64,000 nucleotides of DNA from Thermus sediminis (GTDB lineage: Bacteria > Deinococcota > Deinococci > Deinococcales > Thermaceae): the NCBI RefSeq assembly GCF_003426945.1, contig NZ_QURO01000004.1:558001-622000 (forward strand), in the 5' to 3' direction. Below the pieces are notes generated by a model that was not told the DNA's origin, made no database searches, and saw nothing but the letters and a program-made list of their open reading frames with translations. This document shows, piece after piece, positions 36,253 through 46,423 of this stretch. Position numbers and translations under genes: made by a program. Each line of letters opens with the position of its first letter. Position 1 is the stretch's first letter.

Positions 36253-36450
36253 GAAAAGCCTGAGGGCAGAGACCACCAGGACCAGAAGCCCTAGCCTAAA
36301 GGCCCGCTCCTCCCCAAAAATCACCCCAAGCCCCGCTCCCAGGAGGGCCAGGGGTAGCACCAGCCAGTTGAGCCAGCCCAGGAGGGGCAAAAGAGCCGGA
36401 AACAAGAGCAGAAGCGCGATAACCGAAAGGGCAAGGCTCAGGGTGCGCAT
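36232..36450 (-). CDS. Small three-helix membrane protein of unknown function
   Basis: 72 residues, almost entirely hydrophobic: three predicted membrane segments (about 4-22, 27-45 and 53-70) and a single charged loop FGEERAFR. No family recognised. It lies 9 bp downstream of the site-2 protease gene on the same strand and converges on nfo, so it may be the last gene of the protease operon. Confidence 0.55.
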   Translation of the reverse strand: MRTLSLALSVIALLLLFPALLPLLGWLNWLVLPLALLGAGLGVIFGEERAFRLGLLVLVVSALRLFLGGGLL

Positions 36451-36459
36451 GGCCCCAGC

Positions 36460-37119
36460 CTATCCGAAGAAAAAGCCGAAGAAGACCCCGCGCGCGAAAC
36501 GGAGCACCTCCTGGATGGGCCCCCGGAGCACGAAGAAGATGAGGAGGAAGGAGAGCCAGGCGTACTGCTCAAGCCGCCAGAGGAAGGGGTGCCAGGAGAG
36601 GGGGAGGAAGCTTTGCAGGATCTTGGACCCGTCCAAGGGGGGGATGGGCAGGAGGTTGAAGATCGCCAGGACCAGGTTGATGCTGCTGGCGAAGAAAAAG
36701 GCCAGGGCCAGGACCCCTATGGGGGAACGCCCATCGCCTTGGAAGGCGAGGGCCACGCCCGAGGGGTCCAGGGCAAAAAGCCCCCGCACCAGGAGGGCGA
36801 AGAGGACGGCGAGGAGGAGGTTGATGACGATCCCCGCGATGGACACCACGAAGAGGCCCAGACGGTAGCTCCTGAAGGCCCCGGGGTTGACGGGCACCGG
36901 CTTGGCCCAGCCAAAGCCCACGAGGAGGAGGAGGACCGTGCCCAAGGGGTCCAGGTGCTTGAGGGGGTTTACGGTGAGGCGGCCCAGGCGCCTAGCGGTC
37001 CCGTCCCCAAAGCGCCATGCGGCGTAGGCGTGGCCCCACTCGTGGAGGGATAGGCTGAGGAGAAGGGCCAGGAGGGCCAGGGCAAAGGCCAGGGGATCTT
37101 GCTGCAGGAGGGCGATCAT
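36460..37119 (-). CDS. Site-2 protease family intramembrane metalloprotease (M50)
   Basis: A 219-residue minimal site-2 protease that cuts within membrane segments. The zinc-binding HEWGH is at about residues 26-30 ([18 protein letters not shown]), [13 protein letters not shown] gives the family loop, and [14 protein letters not shown] carries the third ligand Asp near residue 165. No PDZ or CBS domain. It overlaps the stop of an adjacent paralogue by 4 bp; that paralogue has lost the zinc site, so the two may work as a heteromer. Confidence 0.93.
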   Translation of the reverse strand: MIALLQQDPLAFALALLALLLSLSLHEWGHAYAAWRFGDGTARRLGRLTVNPLKHLDPLGTVLLLLVGFGWAKPVPVNPGAFRSYRLGLFVVSIAGIVINLLLAVLFALLVRGLFALDPSGVALAFQGDGRSPIGVLALAFFFASSINLVLAIFNLLPIPPLDGSKILQSFLPLSWHPFLWRLEQYAWLSFLLIFFVLRGPIQEVLRFARGVFFGFFFG

Positions 37120-37721
37120 AGGCCGAAGACCCGATAGACGGCGCTAAGGAGGCCGGAAAGCCCCTGGACCACGGAGGCGGTGACCCCGGTAAAGGAAAGC
37201 ACCAGGAAGATGAGGATAAAGCCCAGGGGGCCATAAGCCGCCAGGCGATCCAGAAAGCGCCGGGCCTCGAGGCTCCCCACGGCATAAAGGGCCTTGGCCC
37301 CGTCTAGGGGGGGCACGGGAAAGAGGTAGATGGCGGCGTGGAGGAGCATGAGGCGCTGGGCGGCGAAGAGGCCTTCCCCGAAGGGATAGGGCAGAAAACG
37401 GGCCAGGAGGCCGTAGAGGAAGGCGGCGAAGAAAAAGCCCAGAGGCCCCATCAAGGCCACCGCGGCCCCCTTCCGCCCGGGAAGGTTCGTGGGCACAAAG
37501 CGGGGCCAGCCAAAGCCCAAAAGGAGGAGGAGGATCAGGCCGAAGGGCTCCAGGTGCACCCTCGGGTCCAAGGAGAGGAAGCCGTAGCGCCGGGGGGCGG
37601 TCTCCCCGTAACGGTCCGCCCAAAAGGCCTGGAAGAGGTTGTGGATCACCAGGCCCAGGGCGGCGAAGGCGAAGGCGACCAAGAAGACCGAGGGGTCATT
37701 GAGGAGAGGCAAGAGTCCCAT
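37116..37721 (-). CDS. Catalytically dead site-2 protease paralogue
   Basis: A 201-residue membrane protein aligning along its length with the next gene: LVIHNLFQAFWADRYGE stands where the active enzyme has [36 protein letters not shown] matches its [17 protein letters not shown], and YLFPVPPLDGAKAL matches [14 protein letters not shown]. The HExxH has become HNLFQ, losing the catalytic Glu and second His while keeping the PPLDG block. A pseudo-enzyme that recruits substrate or regulates its partner is the natural reading. The start overlaps the end of the long DHH-CCA gene by 26 bp. Confidence 0.85.
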   Translation of the reverse strand: MGLLPLLNDPSVFLVAFAFAALGLVIHNLFQAFWADRYGETAPRRYGFLSLDPRVHLEPFGLILLLLLGFGWPRFVPTNLPGRKGAAVALMGPLGFFFAAFLYGLLARFLPYPFGEGLFAAQRLMLLHAAIYLFPVPPLDGAKALYAVGSLEARRFLDRLAAYGPLGFILIFLVLSFTGVTASVVQGLSGLLSAVYRVFGL

Positions 37722-40167
37722 CGCCCACCAGTCTACGGGCTAAGGCCAGCTCCTCCTCAAAGGTCCGCACCTCCCCCCTGGCCCGGGCCTCGGCCACCCG
37801 CCTCAGGATCTCCCCCACCGCAGGCCCCGGCTTGAGGCCCATCTCCAGGAGGTCCCTGCCCCTCAGGAACCGGGGCTTCTCCAGGAGCCACCCTTCCCTC
37901 TCGGGGAAAAGGGCCAGGAAGGCGCTCCTCAAGGGCTCCTTCTGGAAGGCCTCCCGTTCCACCTCCTCGCCTTTGGCCGCCCGCAAAAGGAGATCGAGCC
38001 CTTCCTGGAGGCGCTTGGGCACGGCCAAGCCCTGGGCCCGCTCCAGAGGGGCCTCCTGGAAGTAGAGGAGAAGGAGCAGGCAAGCCTCCACCCACACCTT
38101 AGCCGAACCTTCCAAGGGCCGGAGGCGGGCAAAGGGCTCCCTGGGGGGCAGGCGCAGGCGGTAGAGGGGGTACAGGGCTCCCAGCTCCTCCAGGAGGGCC
38201 AGGGCCTCGAGGAAGGACGCCTCCTCCAAGGTGAGGAGAAGCTCGTCCCGGAGGCGGCTTTTGCTGGCGGTGGCCAGGACCTCGGGGAGGAGGGCTGGCG
38301 GGAGGGCCTTGAGGGCCTCCTCGGCGAAGCGGAAGGAGAGCCGGGTGGCCAGGCGCGCCCCCCGCACGATGCGGCTTGGGTCCTCCACGAAGGATAGGGG
38401 ATGGAGGGGCCTAAGAAGCCGCCTCCTCAGGTCCTCCAGCCCCCCATAGGGATCCAGAAGCTCCAGGGTGGCCAGGGAGAGGGCCATGGCGTTCACCGTA
38501 TAGTCCCGCCTTTCCAAATCCTTGGCGATGGGGGCGGGCCGCACCTGGGGTAGGGCCCCGGGGTAGGGGTAGACCTCCTCCCGGCTTTCCGCCAGGTCCA
38601 GGGCGAGGCCAAAGGGAAGGCGCACCCTCCCCGTGCCGAAGGCGTAGTGAAGGGCGTAGCTCCCCCCGAAGCGCTCCACCAAAAAGCGGGCCACCTCCTC
38701 CGCCCGCACCCCCGGCTCCAGCACCAGGTCCACATCCGGTCCCGAGCGCCCCAGGAGGGCGTCCCGCACCGCGCCCCCCACCAGGTACACCCCTTGGGGA
38801 AAGGCCTCCTTGAGGGCCAGGACCACCCGCCGCGCCCCTTCGGGGAGCGCGGCGAGGATCCGCTCGCCCAAGGGGGCCTCCGGGGCGGGCCGCTTCCTGT
38901 AGAGGTCCGTACGGGTGAAGATGCCGAGGAGCCTGTACCCTTCCCCCACCCTCTCCCCCACCAAGACCCTGCCCCCAGCCTCCTTCAGCCGGGCCTCCGC
39001 CCGGGAGAGGGGGGTCTCCGGGGGCAGGACCACGGCCCGGGCCAGGAAGCCCTCCACGGGGTGGGCCAAAAGGCCCAGGCGCTCCGCCTTTTTCAGGTCC
39101 CGCCTCCTGGCCAGGCCCAAGACCCGCACTCCACCCCCCTCGAGGGGCACCACCACGGGCATGGCCCCGTACCCCCGCTCCTCCAGGGCCTTAAGGGCCT
39201 CCCGCACCGTGGTGGGGGAACATACCTCCACTGGAGAGGTCATGGCCTCCCTTAGGGTGGCCTCGGGGTCCAGGTACTGGGGAAGGCTTTGCAGAAGGCT
39301 CCGCAAGGCGGTCCTCTCCCCTTTGACCCGGGCGAAGGCCGCCCGGGGGTGCCCTCCGCCCCCCACCTGGGCCAGCCAGCGGGCCACGTCCAAGCGTTCC
39401 TTGCTCCGGGCGATGAGGAGCACCTCCCTCCCCAGGCGCAGGATCAGAAGCACCCCATCGGCTTCGTGGAGGTCCAAGAGGGTGTGGGCCAGGGGGGCCA
39501 GGGCGGGCACGTACCCCTCCTCCTTGGCCCGGGCCAAAAGGAGGCGGAAGCCCCCCTTCTCCACCACTCTGGCGCTTTTCAGAAGGTCCTGGAGGATGGC
39601 CCTGGCCTCCGGGCCCAGGTGGGGCCGGACCCAGGTCCGCACCCTGGGGATCTCCGCCCCCTCTAGGGCCAGAAAGTGGGCAGCCTCCAGGTCCAAGGGG
39701 GTGGTGGAGGGGAAGCTGAACCCCCCCGTGTCCTCCCAAATCCCCGCATAGGCCAGGGTGGCCTCCAAGGGGGTAAGGGCGAGGCCCCGCTCCCTCAGAA
39801 GGGGCACCAACAGGCTCACCGTGGCCCCCACCTCCTGGACCCGCCCCCCCACCGCGGGCACGTCCCCAGGGGAGCGGGGGTGGTGGTCAAAGACCAGGAA
39901 GGGCACCCGCCCCACCAGGGCGCGAAAAGGGCCGATGCGCTCGGGGCGAGCGTTGTCCACCAGGACCACCTCGGATACCTTCCCCAAGGGGACTTCCGAG
40001 GCGGGCACCAGGTCCAGGCGGTCCTCCAGGAGGGGGGCGATCTCCTTCAGGGGGCCCTCGAGGCCCCCTACCACCGCCAGCACGCTCCCGGGAAAGAGCT
40101 TCCCCGCCAGGACCATGGAGCCCAGGGCATCAAAGTCCAGGTTCTCGTGCGCCACCACCACCCGCAC
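37696..40167 (-). CDS. DHH-CBS-CCA: tRNA nucleotidyltransferase fused to a DHH phosphoesterase-like domain
   Basis: An 823-residue fusion. Residues 1 to about 300 form a DHH/DHHA1 phosphoesterase domain (DFDALGS, VDNARPE, DHHPRSP, GGGGHPRAAF), about 310-430 two CBS domains (LREAMTSPVEVCSPTTVREA onward), and about 450-820 a class II nucleotidyltransferase: VYLVGGAVRDALLGRSGPDV then DLVL (catalytic Asp pair) and RRDYTVNAMAL. The tail part adds A, CC or CCA to tRNA 3' ends; the same architecture is known in Aquifex and Deinococcus-Thermus, sometimes as an A-adding enzyme. Both encoded tRNAs here already carry CCA, so its role may be repair. The DHH half could be a nanoRNase-like 3' trimming activity (inference). 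Confidence 0.92.
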   Translation of the reverse strand: MRVVVAHENLDFDALGSMVLAGKLFPGSVLAVVGGLEGPLKEIAPLLEDRLDLVPASEVPLGKVSEVVLVDNARPERIGPFRALVGRVPFLVFDHHPRSPGDVPAVGGRVQEVGATVSLLVPLLRERGLALTPLEATLAYAGIWEDTGGFSFPSTTPLDLEAAHFLALEGAEIPRVRTWVRPHLGPEARAILQDLLKSARVVEKGGFRLLLARAKEEGYVPALAPLAHTLLDLHEADGVLLILRLGREVLLIARSKERLDVARWLAQVGGGGHPRAAFARVKGERTALRSLLQSLPQYLDPEATLREAMTSPVEVCSPTTVREALKALEERGYGAMPVVVPLEGGGVRVLGLARRRDLKKAERLGLLAHPVEGFLARAVVLPPETPLSRAEARLKEAGGRVLVGERVGEGYRLLGIFTRTDLYRKRPAPEAPLGERILAALPEGARRVVLALKEAFPQGVYLVGGAVRDALLGRSGPDVDLVLEPGVRAEEVARFLVERFGGSYALHYAFGTGRVRLPFGLALDLAESREEVYPYPGALPQVRPAPIAKDLERRDYTVNAMALSLATLELLDPYGGLEDLRRRLLRPLHPLSFVEDPSRIVRGARLATRLSFRFAEEALKALPPALLPEVLATASKSRLRDELLLTLEEASFLEALALLEELGALYPLYRLRLPPREPFARLRPLEGSAKVWVEACLLLLLYFQEAPLERAQGLAVPKRLQEGLDLLLRAAKGEEVEREAFQKEPLRSAFLALFPEREGWLLEKPRFLRGRDLLEMGLKPGPAVGEILRRVAEARARGEVRTFEEELALARRLVGDGTLASPQ

Positions 40168-40181
40168 GGTTAAAAGCTTAC

Positions 40182-40210
40182 TTGACGGGGGCTAGGCCCC
40201 TTGGTACACT
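40182..40210 (+). promoter_or_regulatory. Promoter of tRNA-Ser
   Basis: TTGACG (40182-40187), 17-bp spacer, TACACT (40205-40210). RNA would start about 8 bases before the mature 5' end of the tRNA. Confidence 0.8.
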
Positions 40211-40224
40211 CAGGCTTGGCGCTT

Positions 40225-40318
40225 GGAGAGGTGCCCGAGTGGCTGAAGGGACACGACTGGAAATCGTGTAGGCGGGCCTAAACCTGCCTCGCGGGTTCGA
40301 ATCCCGCCCTCTCCGCCA
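40225..40318 (+). tRNA. tRNA-Ser (GGA)
   Basis: 94 bases including the encoded 3' CCA. Acceptor strands GGAGAGG and CCTCTCC pair fully, with discriminator G315. The anticodon stem CACGA/TCGTG encloses the loop CTGGAAA with anticodon GGA, reading UCC/UCU Ser codons. The long variable arm (GTAGGCGGGCCTAAACCTGC region) is the serine-type class II feature, and the T arm GCGGG-TTCGAAT-CCCGC is perfect. Confidence 0.98.
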
Positions 40319-40357
40319 GAAAGCCCCAGGCCTCGCGGCTGGGGGCTTTCCTTTTCC
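40319..40357 (+). terminator. Intrinsic terminator after tRNA-Ser
   Basis: GAAAGCCCC (40319-40327) pairs with GGGGCTTTC (40342-40350), followed by CTTTTCC. It starts directly at the end of the CCA. Confidence 0.85.
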
Positions 40358-40386
40358 ACCCCTTTCCACTCTGGCCTCTAGAGGTC

Positions 40387-40421
40387 AAAAGGGCTTCCCC
40401 CCTCGCGACCGAGGGGGGAAG
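40387..40421 (-). terminator. Intrinsic terminator after tRNA-Ala
   Basis: On the minus strand a perfect 12-bp stem, CTTCCCCCCTCG with its complement (40394-40405 and 40410-40421), is followed by GCCCTTTT (T-run at 40390-40387). It lies 16 bp beyond the tRNA-Ala 3' end. Confidence 0.85.
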
Positions 40422-40437
40422 GCTTGCGTCCTGGACC

Positions 40438-40512
40438 TGGTGGAGCGGGGGGGATTTGAACCCCCGTCCTCCCGCTTGCAAGGCGGGTGCTCTCCCCCTG
40501 AGCTACCGCCCC
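40438..40512 (-). tRNA. tRNA-Ala (TGC)
   Basis: 75 bases including the encoded CCA. Acceptor GGGGCGG/CCGCTCC contains the G3-U70 wobble that is the alanine identity element. The anticodon stem CCCGC/GCGGG encloses loop CTTGCAA with anticodon TGC. The T arm is GGGGG-TTCAAAT-CCCCC. Its promoter is back-to-back with that of rpsB. Confidence 0.97.
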
Positions 40513-40523
40513 AAGCCTCAGGG

Positions 40524-40552
40524 AGTATAGCCCAAACGGGGGGGTTACGCAA
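40524..40552 (-). promoter_or_regulatory. Promoter of tRNA-Ala
   Basis: Minus strand: TTGCGT (40552-40547), 17-bp spacer, TATACT (40529-40524), with RNA start a few bases before the mature tRNA. Its -35 box overlaps the -35 region of the divergent rpsB promoter. Confidence 0.75.
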
Positions 40553-40573
40553 AGGGCTAAGGAGCCCTATAAT
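40545..40573 (+). promoter_or_regulatory. Promoter of the rpsB operon
   Basis: A perfect TATAAT (40568-40573) lies 17 bp after TTACGC (40545-40550). RNA would start near 40580, leaving a leader of about 97 bases before the rpsB ATG. The -35 box shares bases with that of tRNA-Ala, so the two promoters may compete for polymerase. Confidence 0.75.
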
Positions 40574-40579
40574 CGGTAA

Positions 40580-40676
40580 GGCGTGCCGGACCAGCCCCTG
40601 GGCAGGGGAAGGTCCCTGGGGAAAGAGGCCGGCCCGCGGGAAACGCCAAGCCCAACCTTCCCCGAACGGGAGGACT
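40580..40676 (+). promoter_or_regulatory. Structured rpsB leader RNA, candidate autoregulatory site
   Basis: The leader can fold: GCCGG (40585-40589) with CCGGC (40629-40633) closes the element, and CCCCT (40595-40599) with AGGGG (40604-40608) forms an inner hairpin with a GGGC loop. GGACC (40588-40592) with GGTCC (40611-40615) competes with the closing stem. Mutually exclusive stems before a ribosomal protein gene suggest feedback by S2, as in other bacteria; this is inferred. Confidence 0.5.
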
Positions 40677-41473
<797 letters not shown>

Positions 41474-41477
<4 letters not shown>

Positions 41478-42064
41478 GCCAGACCGAACTCATCAAGAAG
41501 CTCCGAGAGGCCACGGGGGCCGGGATGATGGACGTGAAGAAGGCCCTCGAGGACGCGGGCTGGGACGAGGACAAGGCGGTGCAGCTCCTGCGGGAGCGGG
41601 GGGCCATGAAGGCCGCCAAGAAGGCGGAGCGCGAGGCCCGAGAAGGCCTCATCGGCCACTACATCCACCACAACGGGCGGGTGGGGGTGATCCTGGAACT
41701 CAACTGCGAGACGGACTTCGTGGCCAGGAACGAGGTCTTCCAAAACCTAGCCAAAGACCTGGCCATGCACATCGCCATGATGAATCCCCGCTACATCTCT
41801 GCCGAAGAGGTCCCCGCCGAGGAGCTGGAAAGGGAGCGGCAGATCTACATCCAGGCGGCCCTGAACGAGGGCAAGCCCAGGGAGATCGCCGAGAGGATCG
41901 CCGAGGGCCGCCTGAAGAAGTACCTGGAGGAGGTGGTCCTCCTGGAGCAGCCCTTCATCAAGGACGACAAAGTCAAGGTGAAGGAGCTCCTCCAGCAAGC
42001 CATCGCCAAGACCGGGGAGAACATCGTGGTGCGGCGCTTCTGCCGCCTGGGAGTGGGGGCGTAG
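41474..42064 (+). CDS. tsf: Elongation factor Ts
   Basis: Nucleotide-exchange factor for EF-Tu, 196 residues, the short Thermus form that dimerises. The EF-Tu contact motif [19 protein letters not shown] is at about residues 12-30 and the second signature [14 protein letters not shown] at about 77-90. It is coupled to rpsB by a 4-bp overlap, and an intrinsic-terminator-like hairpin follows within 13 bp. Confidence 0.98.
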
Positions 42065-42879
<815 letters not shown>

Positions 42880-42899
42880 TTGCGCGGAAAGGAGGCAGC

Positions 42900-43457
42900 A
42901 TGACCCTGAAGGAGCTCTATGCGGAAACCCGGAGCCAAATGCAAAAAAGCCTGGAGGTTCTGGAACACAACCTGGCGGGCCTGCGCACTGGGCGGGCCAA
43001 CCCCGCCCTGCTCCTACACCTCAAGGTGGAGTACTACGGTACCCAGGTACCCCTCTCCCAAATCGCCACCGTCACCGCCCCCGACGCCAGGACCCTGGTG
43101 GTCCAGTCCTGGGACCAGGGCGCCCTTAAGGCCATTGAGAAGGCCATCCGCGACTCCGACCTGGGCCTGAACCCCAGCAACAAGGGGGACGCCCTTTACA
43201 TCAACATCCCCCCCCTCACCGAGGAACGGCGCAAGGAGCTGGTGAAGGCCGCCCGCCACTACGCCGAGGAAGGGCGCATCGCCATCCGCAACATCCGCCG
43301 GGAGGCCTTGGAGAGGCTGAAGAAGCTCTCCAAGGAGCTTCACCTCTCCGAGGACGACACCAAGCGGGGGGAGGCCGAGATCCAAAAGATCACCGACGAG
43401 TTCATCGCCAAAGCGGACGCGCTTTCGGCCAAAAAGGAGCAGGAGATCCTGGGCTGA
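42900..43457 (+). CDS. frr: Ribosome recycling factor
   Basis: Releases ribosomes from mRNA with EF-G after termination. 185 residues, the exact usual length. Conserved blocks: LEHNLAGLRTGRANPALLLH near the N-terminal helix, RDSDLGLNPSNKGDALYINI then PPLTEERRKELVKAARHYAE in the middle, and the C-terminal helix KITDEFIAKADALSAKKEQE. A strong AAAGGAGG lies just upstream. Confidence 0.98.
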   Translation: MTLKELYAETRSQMQKSLEVLEHNLAGLRTGRANPALLLHLKVEYYGTQVPLSQIATVTAPDARTLVVQSWDQGALKAIEKAIRDSDLGLNPSNKGDALYINIPPLTEERRKELVKAARHYAEEGRIAIRNIRREALERLKKLSKELHLSEDDTKRGEAEIQKITDEFIAKADALSAKKEQEILG

Positions 43458-43488
43458 GATGCCGCCTTCCGAGGATCTGTAGGGAGGG

Positions 43489-44316
43489 GTGGTGAGGGAC
43501 GACCTTCCTCTAAGGGTGGTCTCCTCCATTTTGGGAGCCGCCCTCCTCCTCCTGGTCCTCTGGGTAGGCCTTCCCCTCATCCTTCCCACCCTCCTTTTGC
43601 TTCTCGCGATCGGCGGGCTGGAGCTGAGGAACATGCTGGCCCGAAGGGGAATCGCCTTAAACCTCCCCTTCCTCTTGGGCGGAGGGAGCCTCCTCTTCCT
43701 CTCCTCCCTGCCCCAGCTCCACTGGCACTTTCCCCAAGTACCCTGGCGGGAGGTGGTCCTGGGCCTTTTCCTCATAGGGAGCTTGAGCTACGAGCTCCTA
43801 AGGGGTGCGGACCTGGCCCGTTTCGCCTTCACCCTCGTGGCCTTCCTCTACCTGCCCTGGACCCTAGGGTACGTCCTCCTCCTCCGGGAAATCCCGGATG
43901 GCACCCTGGGGCTTTGGACCCTGTCCTTGCCCCTCGTGGCCAGCTTCGCCACCGACATCGGGGCCTACTTCGCCGGGCGGTTTTTCGGCCGCAACCAGCT
44001 GGCCCCGGAGATCAGCCCAGGCAAGACCCTAGAAGGCTCCTTAGGAGGGATCCTTTTCAGCTTCGCGGCCCTTTTGGTCTACACGGGGGTGGTACGGGAG
44101 GTCTTCCCCTTTGGGCTCTTGGAGCTTTGGTTCTTCAGCCTTCTCCTCTCCCTAGCGGCGCAGCTTGGGGACCTGGTGGAGTCCATGCTGAAGCGCTTTT
44201 GCGGGGTGAAGGACTCCGGCCATTTCCTGCCGGGGCACGGGGGGCTTTTGGACCGCTTGGATAGCCTCCTCTTCACCATACCTGTCACCTATTTTTTGGT
44301 AGTGTTTTTCACATGA
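43489..44316 (+). CDS. cdsA: Phosphatidate cytidylyltransferase (CDP-diglyceride synthase)
   Basis: Membrane enzyme making CDP-diacylglycerol from phosphatidate and CTP. 275 residues with about eight helices. The C-terminal family signature is complete, from [20 protein letters not shown] on to [11 protein letters not shown], with the essential Lys/Asp residues. GTG at 43489 follows GGGAGGGG; a second GTG is the next codon. In many bacteria uppS precedes cdsA; it is absent here. The stop overlaps dxr by 4 bp. Confidence 0.95.
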   Translation: MVRDDLPLRVVSSILGAALLLLVLWVGLPLILPTLLLLLAIGGLELRNMLARRGIALNLPFLLGGGSLLFLSSLPQLHWHFPQVPWREVVLGLFLIGSLSYELLRGADLARFAFTLVAFLYLPWTLGYVLLLREIPDGTLGLWTLSLPLVASFATDIGAYFAGRFFGRNQLAPEISPGKTLEGSLGGILFSFAALLVYTGVVREVFPFGLLELWFFSLLLSLAAQLGDLVESMLKRFCGVKDSGHFLPGHGGLLDRLDSLLFTIPVTYFLVVFFT

Positions 44317-45416
44317 AGCAGGTGGTGGTTCTCGGTTCCACGGGCTCCATCGGCCGGCAGGCCCTCGAGGTCTGCCGCTGGCGGGGCTACCGGGTGGTGG
44401 GCCTGGCGGCGGGGAGGAACCTGGAGGTCCTCGCCGACCAGATCCGGGAGTGGCGGCCCCTTTTGGTGGCGGCGGAGGAGGGCCTCCACGGGGAGCTCAG
44501 GGCCCGTTTCCCCGGGCTCAAGCTCGCTCTCCCCGAGGAGGTGGCGGCCCTCGAGGCTGAGGTGGCCGTGGCCGCCATCCCGGGCCTGGCCGGGCTCCCG
44601 CCCACCCGGGTGGCGGTGCGCACGGGCAAGCGGGTGGCCTTGGCCAACAAGGAGGCCATGGTGGCGGCGGGACCCCTCCTTTGGGAGGAGGCGGAGGGGA
44701 GCGGGGCGGAGATCCTCCCCGTGGACTCGGAGCACTCCGCCCTCTTCCAGGCCCTGCTGGGGGAGCGTCGGGAGGATGTGGCCGAGCTCATCCTCACGGC
44801 CAGCGGCGGTCCCTTCCTCAGGGGCCCCGAAGACCTCTCCCAGGTGACCCCGGAGATGGCCCTCAACCACCCCCGCTGGCGCATGGGGCCCAAGGTGACC
44901 GTGGACTCCGCTACCCTCTTCAACAAGGGGCTGGAGGCCCTCGAGGCCAAGGCCCTCTTCCGCCTTCCCCTGGAGAGGATCCGGGTCCTCATCCACCCCC
45001 AGGCCTACGTCCACGGCCTGGTGCGCTTCGTAGACGGGAGCTTGAAGGCCCAGCTTGGCCCCACGGACATGCGCCTTTTCATCCAGTACGCCCTCACCTA
45101 CCCGGAGCGGGCGGAAACCTCCCTCAAGGACCTCCCCATCCCCGGGGTCCTGGAGTTTTTGGAGCCGGACCTCGAGCGCTTCCCTGCCCTGGCCGTGGCC
45201 TACGAGGCGGGAAGGCTTGGGGGCGTGGCCCAGGTGGCCGTTTCCGCCGCGGACGAGGTGGCGGTGGAGGCTTTTCTCCAGGGCCGGATCCCCTTCACCC
45301 GCATCCCGGAAGTGTTGGCCAGGGTCCTGGAAAACACCCCCGAAGAACCCCTAACATGGGATAGCCTCTTCGCCGTGGACGCCTGGGCCCGGGAGGAGGC
45401 CAAGAGGTGGGCATGA
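44313..45416 (+). CDS. dxr: 1-deoxy-D-xylulose 5-phosphate reductoisomerase
   Basis: Second step of the MEP isoprenoid pathway, converting DXP to MEP with NADPH. 367 residues. NADPH-binding [15 protein letters not shown] starts the protein, [16 protein letters not shown] and [16 protein letters not shown] contain catalytic Lys, Asp and Glu, and [20 protein letters not shown] then [11 protein letters not shown] completes the metal and substrate site. This supplies precursors for menaquinone and for the carotenoids implied by the island at 12.6-17 kb. Confidence 0.97.
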   Translation: MKQVVVLGSTGSIGRQALEVCRWRGYRVVGLAAGRNLEVLADQIREWRPLLVAAEEGLHGELRARFPGLKLALPEEVAALEAEVAVAAIPGLAGLPPTRVAVRTGKRVALANKEAMVAAGPLLWEEAEGSGAEILPVDSEHSALFQALLGERREDVAELILTASGGPFLRGPEDLSQVTPEMALNHPRWRMGPKVTVDSATLFNKGLEALEAKALFRLPLERIRVLIHPQAYVHGLVRFVDGSLKAQLGPTDMRLFIQYALTYPERAETSLKDLPIPGVLEFLEPDLERFPALAVAYEAGRLGGVAQVAVSAADEVAVEAFLQGRIPFTRIPEVLARVLENTPEEPLTWDSLFAVDAWAREEAKRWA

Positions 45417-46423
45417 GCCTGATCTGGTTCCTGATCATCATCGGCGTTAGCATCTTCGTGCACGAGCTGGGCCACTACCTAGCCGCCAGGGCCCAGGGGG
45501 TTCGGGTCAAGGCCTTCAGCGTGGGCTTCGGCCCGGTCCTCTTTCGGAGGTCGGCCTGGGGCACGGAGTGGCGCCTCTCCGCCATTCCCTTGGGGGGCTA
45601 TGCGGACATCGAGGGCCTCCTCCCCGAGGAGCGGGGCCGGGGATACGACGCCCTGCCCTTCCTAGGCAAGCTCTTGGTCCTGGTGGCGGGGGTGGCGATG
45701 AACGTGGTCCTGGCCTGGGGCCTCCTCGCCTACCTGTTCAGCGCCCAGGGGGTGCCGGAGGCGACGGGGCGGGCGGTGATCCTGGAGGTCCTACCCGGGA
45801 GCGTCGCCGAAGGCGCAGGGCTAAGGCCCGGGGACATCCTCCTGGCGGTGGACGGAAAGCCCCTAGAACGCCCCCAGGAGATCGAGCGCCTCAAGGTCCC
45901 CGGCCTCCGCACCTTCACCGTGCTGCGGGAGGGGCAGGAGGTGGCCCTGGAGCTCAACTGGCAGGCGGGGATGGAAAGGCTGGGGGTGGTCTACCAACCG
46001 GAGGTGACCTTCCGCGAGACCAGCTTTCTCTCAGGGCTGGCCTTAGCGGTAGGCCGCACCCTGGCCTTCGGCCCGGAGCTGGTCCGGGCCCTAGTGGGGG
46101 GGCTCTTAGGGGTGCTGGCGGGGCGCGAGGACTCGGGGGTGATAGGCCCCGTGGGCATCGTGGCTGAGACAGGGCGAGCAGCCCAGGAGGGGATCTTCCG
46201 CCTCCTTGAGCTCACCGTGGCCATCAACCTCTCCCTGGCCCTCTTCAACCTCCTGCCCATCCCTGCCCTGGACGGGGGGCGGATCCTCCTCCTCTTCCTC
46301 TCCCGTCTCTTCCGCATCCGCCCGGAGCAGGAGGCCCTGGTGCACTACCTGGGCTTCCTCTTCCTCATCTTCCTGGTCCTCCTGGTCACCCTGCAGGATC
46401 TGAGGCGGCTCTTGGGAGGCTGA
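45413..46423 (+). CDS. rseP: RIP metalloprotease RseP
   Basis: Membrane site-2 protease with one periplasmic PDZ domain, 336 residues. Zinc-binding HELGH lies in the first helix ([20 protein letters not shown]), the PDZ region includes [20 protein letters not shown], and the third zinc ligand is in [17 protein letters not shown]. The ATG at 45413 overlaps the dxr stop (ATGA); a GTG two codons upstream is also in frame. It cleaves anti-sigma factors or leftover signal peptides in other bacteria. Confidence 0.95.
   Translation: MSLIWFLIIIGVSIFVHELGHYLAARAQGVRVKAFSVGFGPVLFRRSAWGTEWRLSAIPLGGYADIEGLLPEERGRGYDALPFLGKLLVLVAGVAMNVVLAWGLLAYLFSAQGVPEATGRAVILEVLPGSVAEGAGLRPGDILLAVDGKPLERPQEIERLKVPGLRTFTVLREGQEVALELNWQAGMERLGVVYQPEVTFRETSFLSGLALAVGRTLAFGPELVRALVGGLLGVLAGREDSGVIGPVGIVAETGRAAQEGIFRLLELTVAINLSLALFNLLPIPALDGGRILLLFLSRLFRIRPEQEALVHYLGFLFLIFLVLLVTLQDLRRLLGG

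Noticed and set aside
40440-40676. N-terminal extension of rpsB by 79 codons
   Set aside because: It would be read through tRNA-Ala, two promoters and the leader; S2 proteins begin at [14 protein letters not shown].
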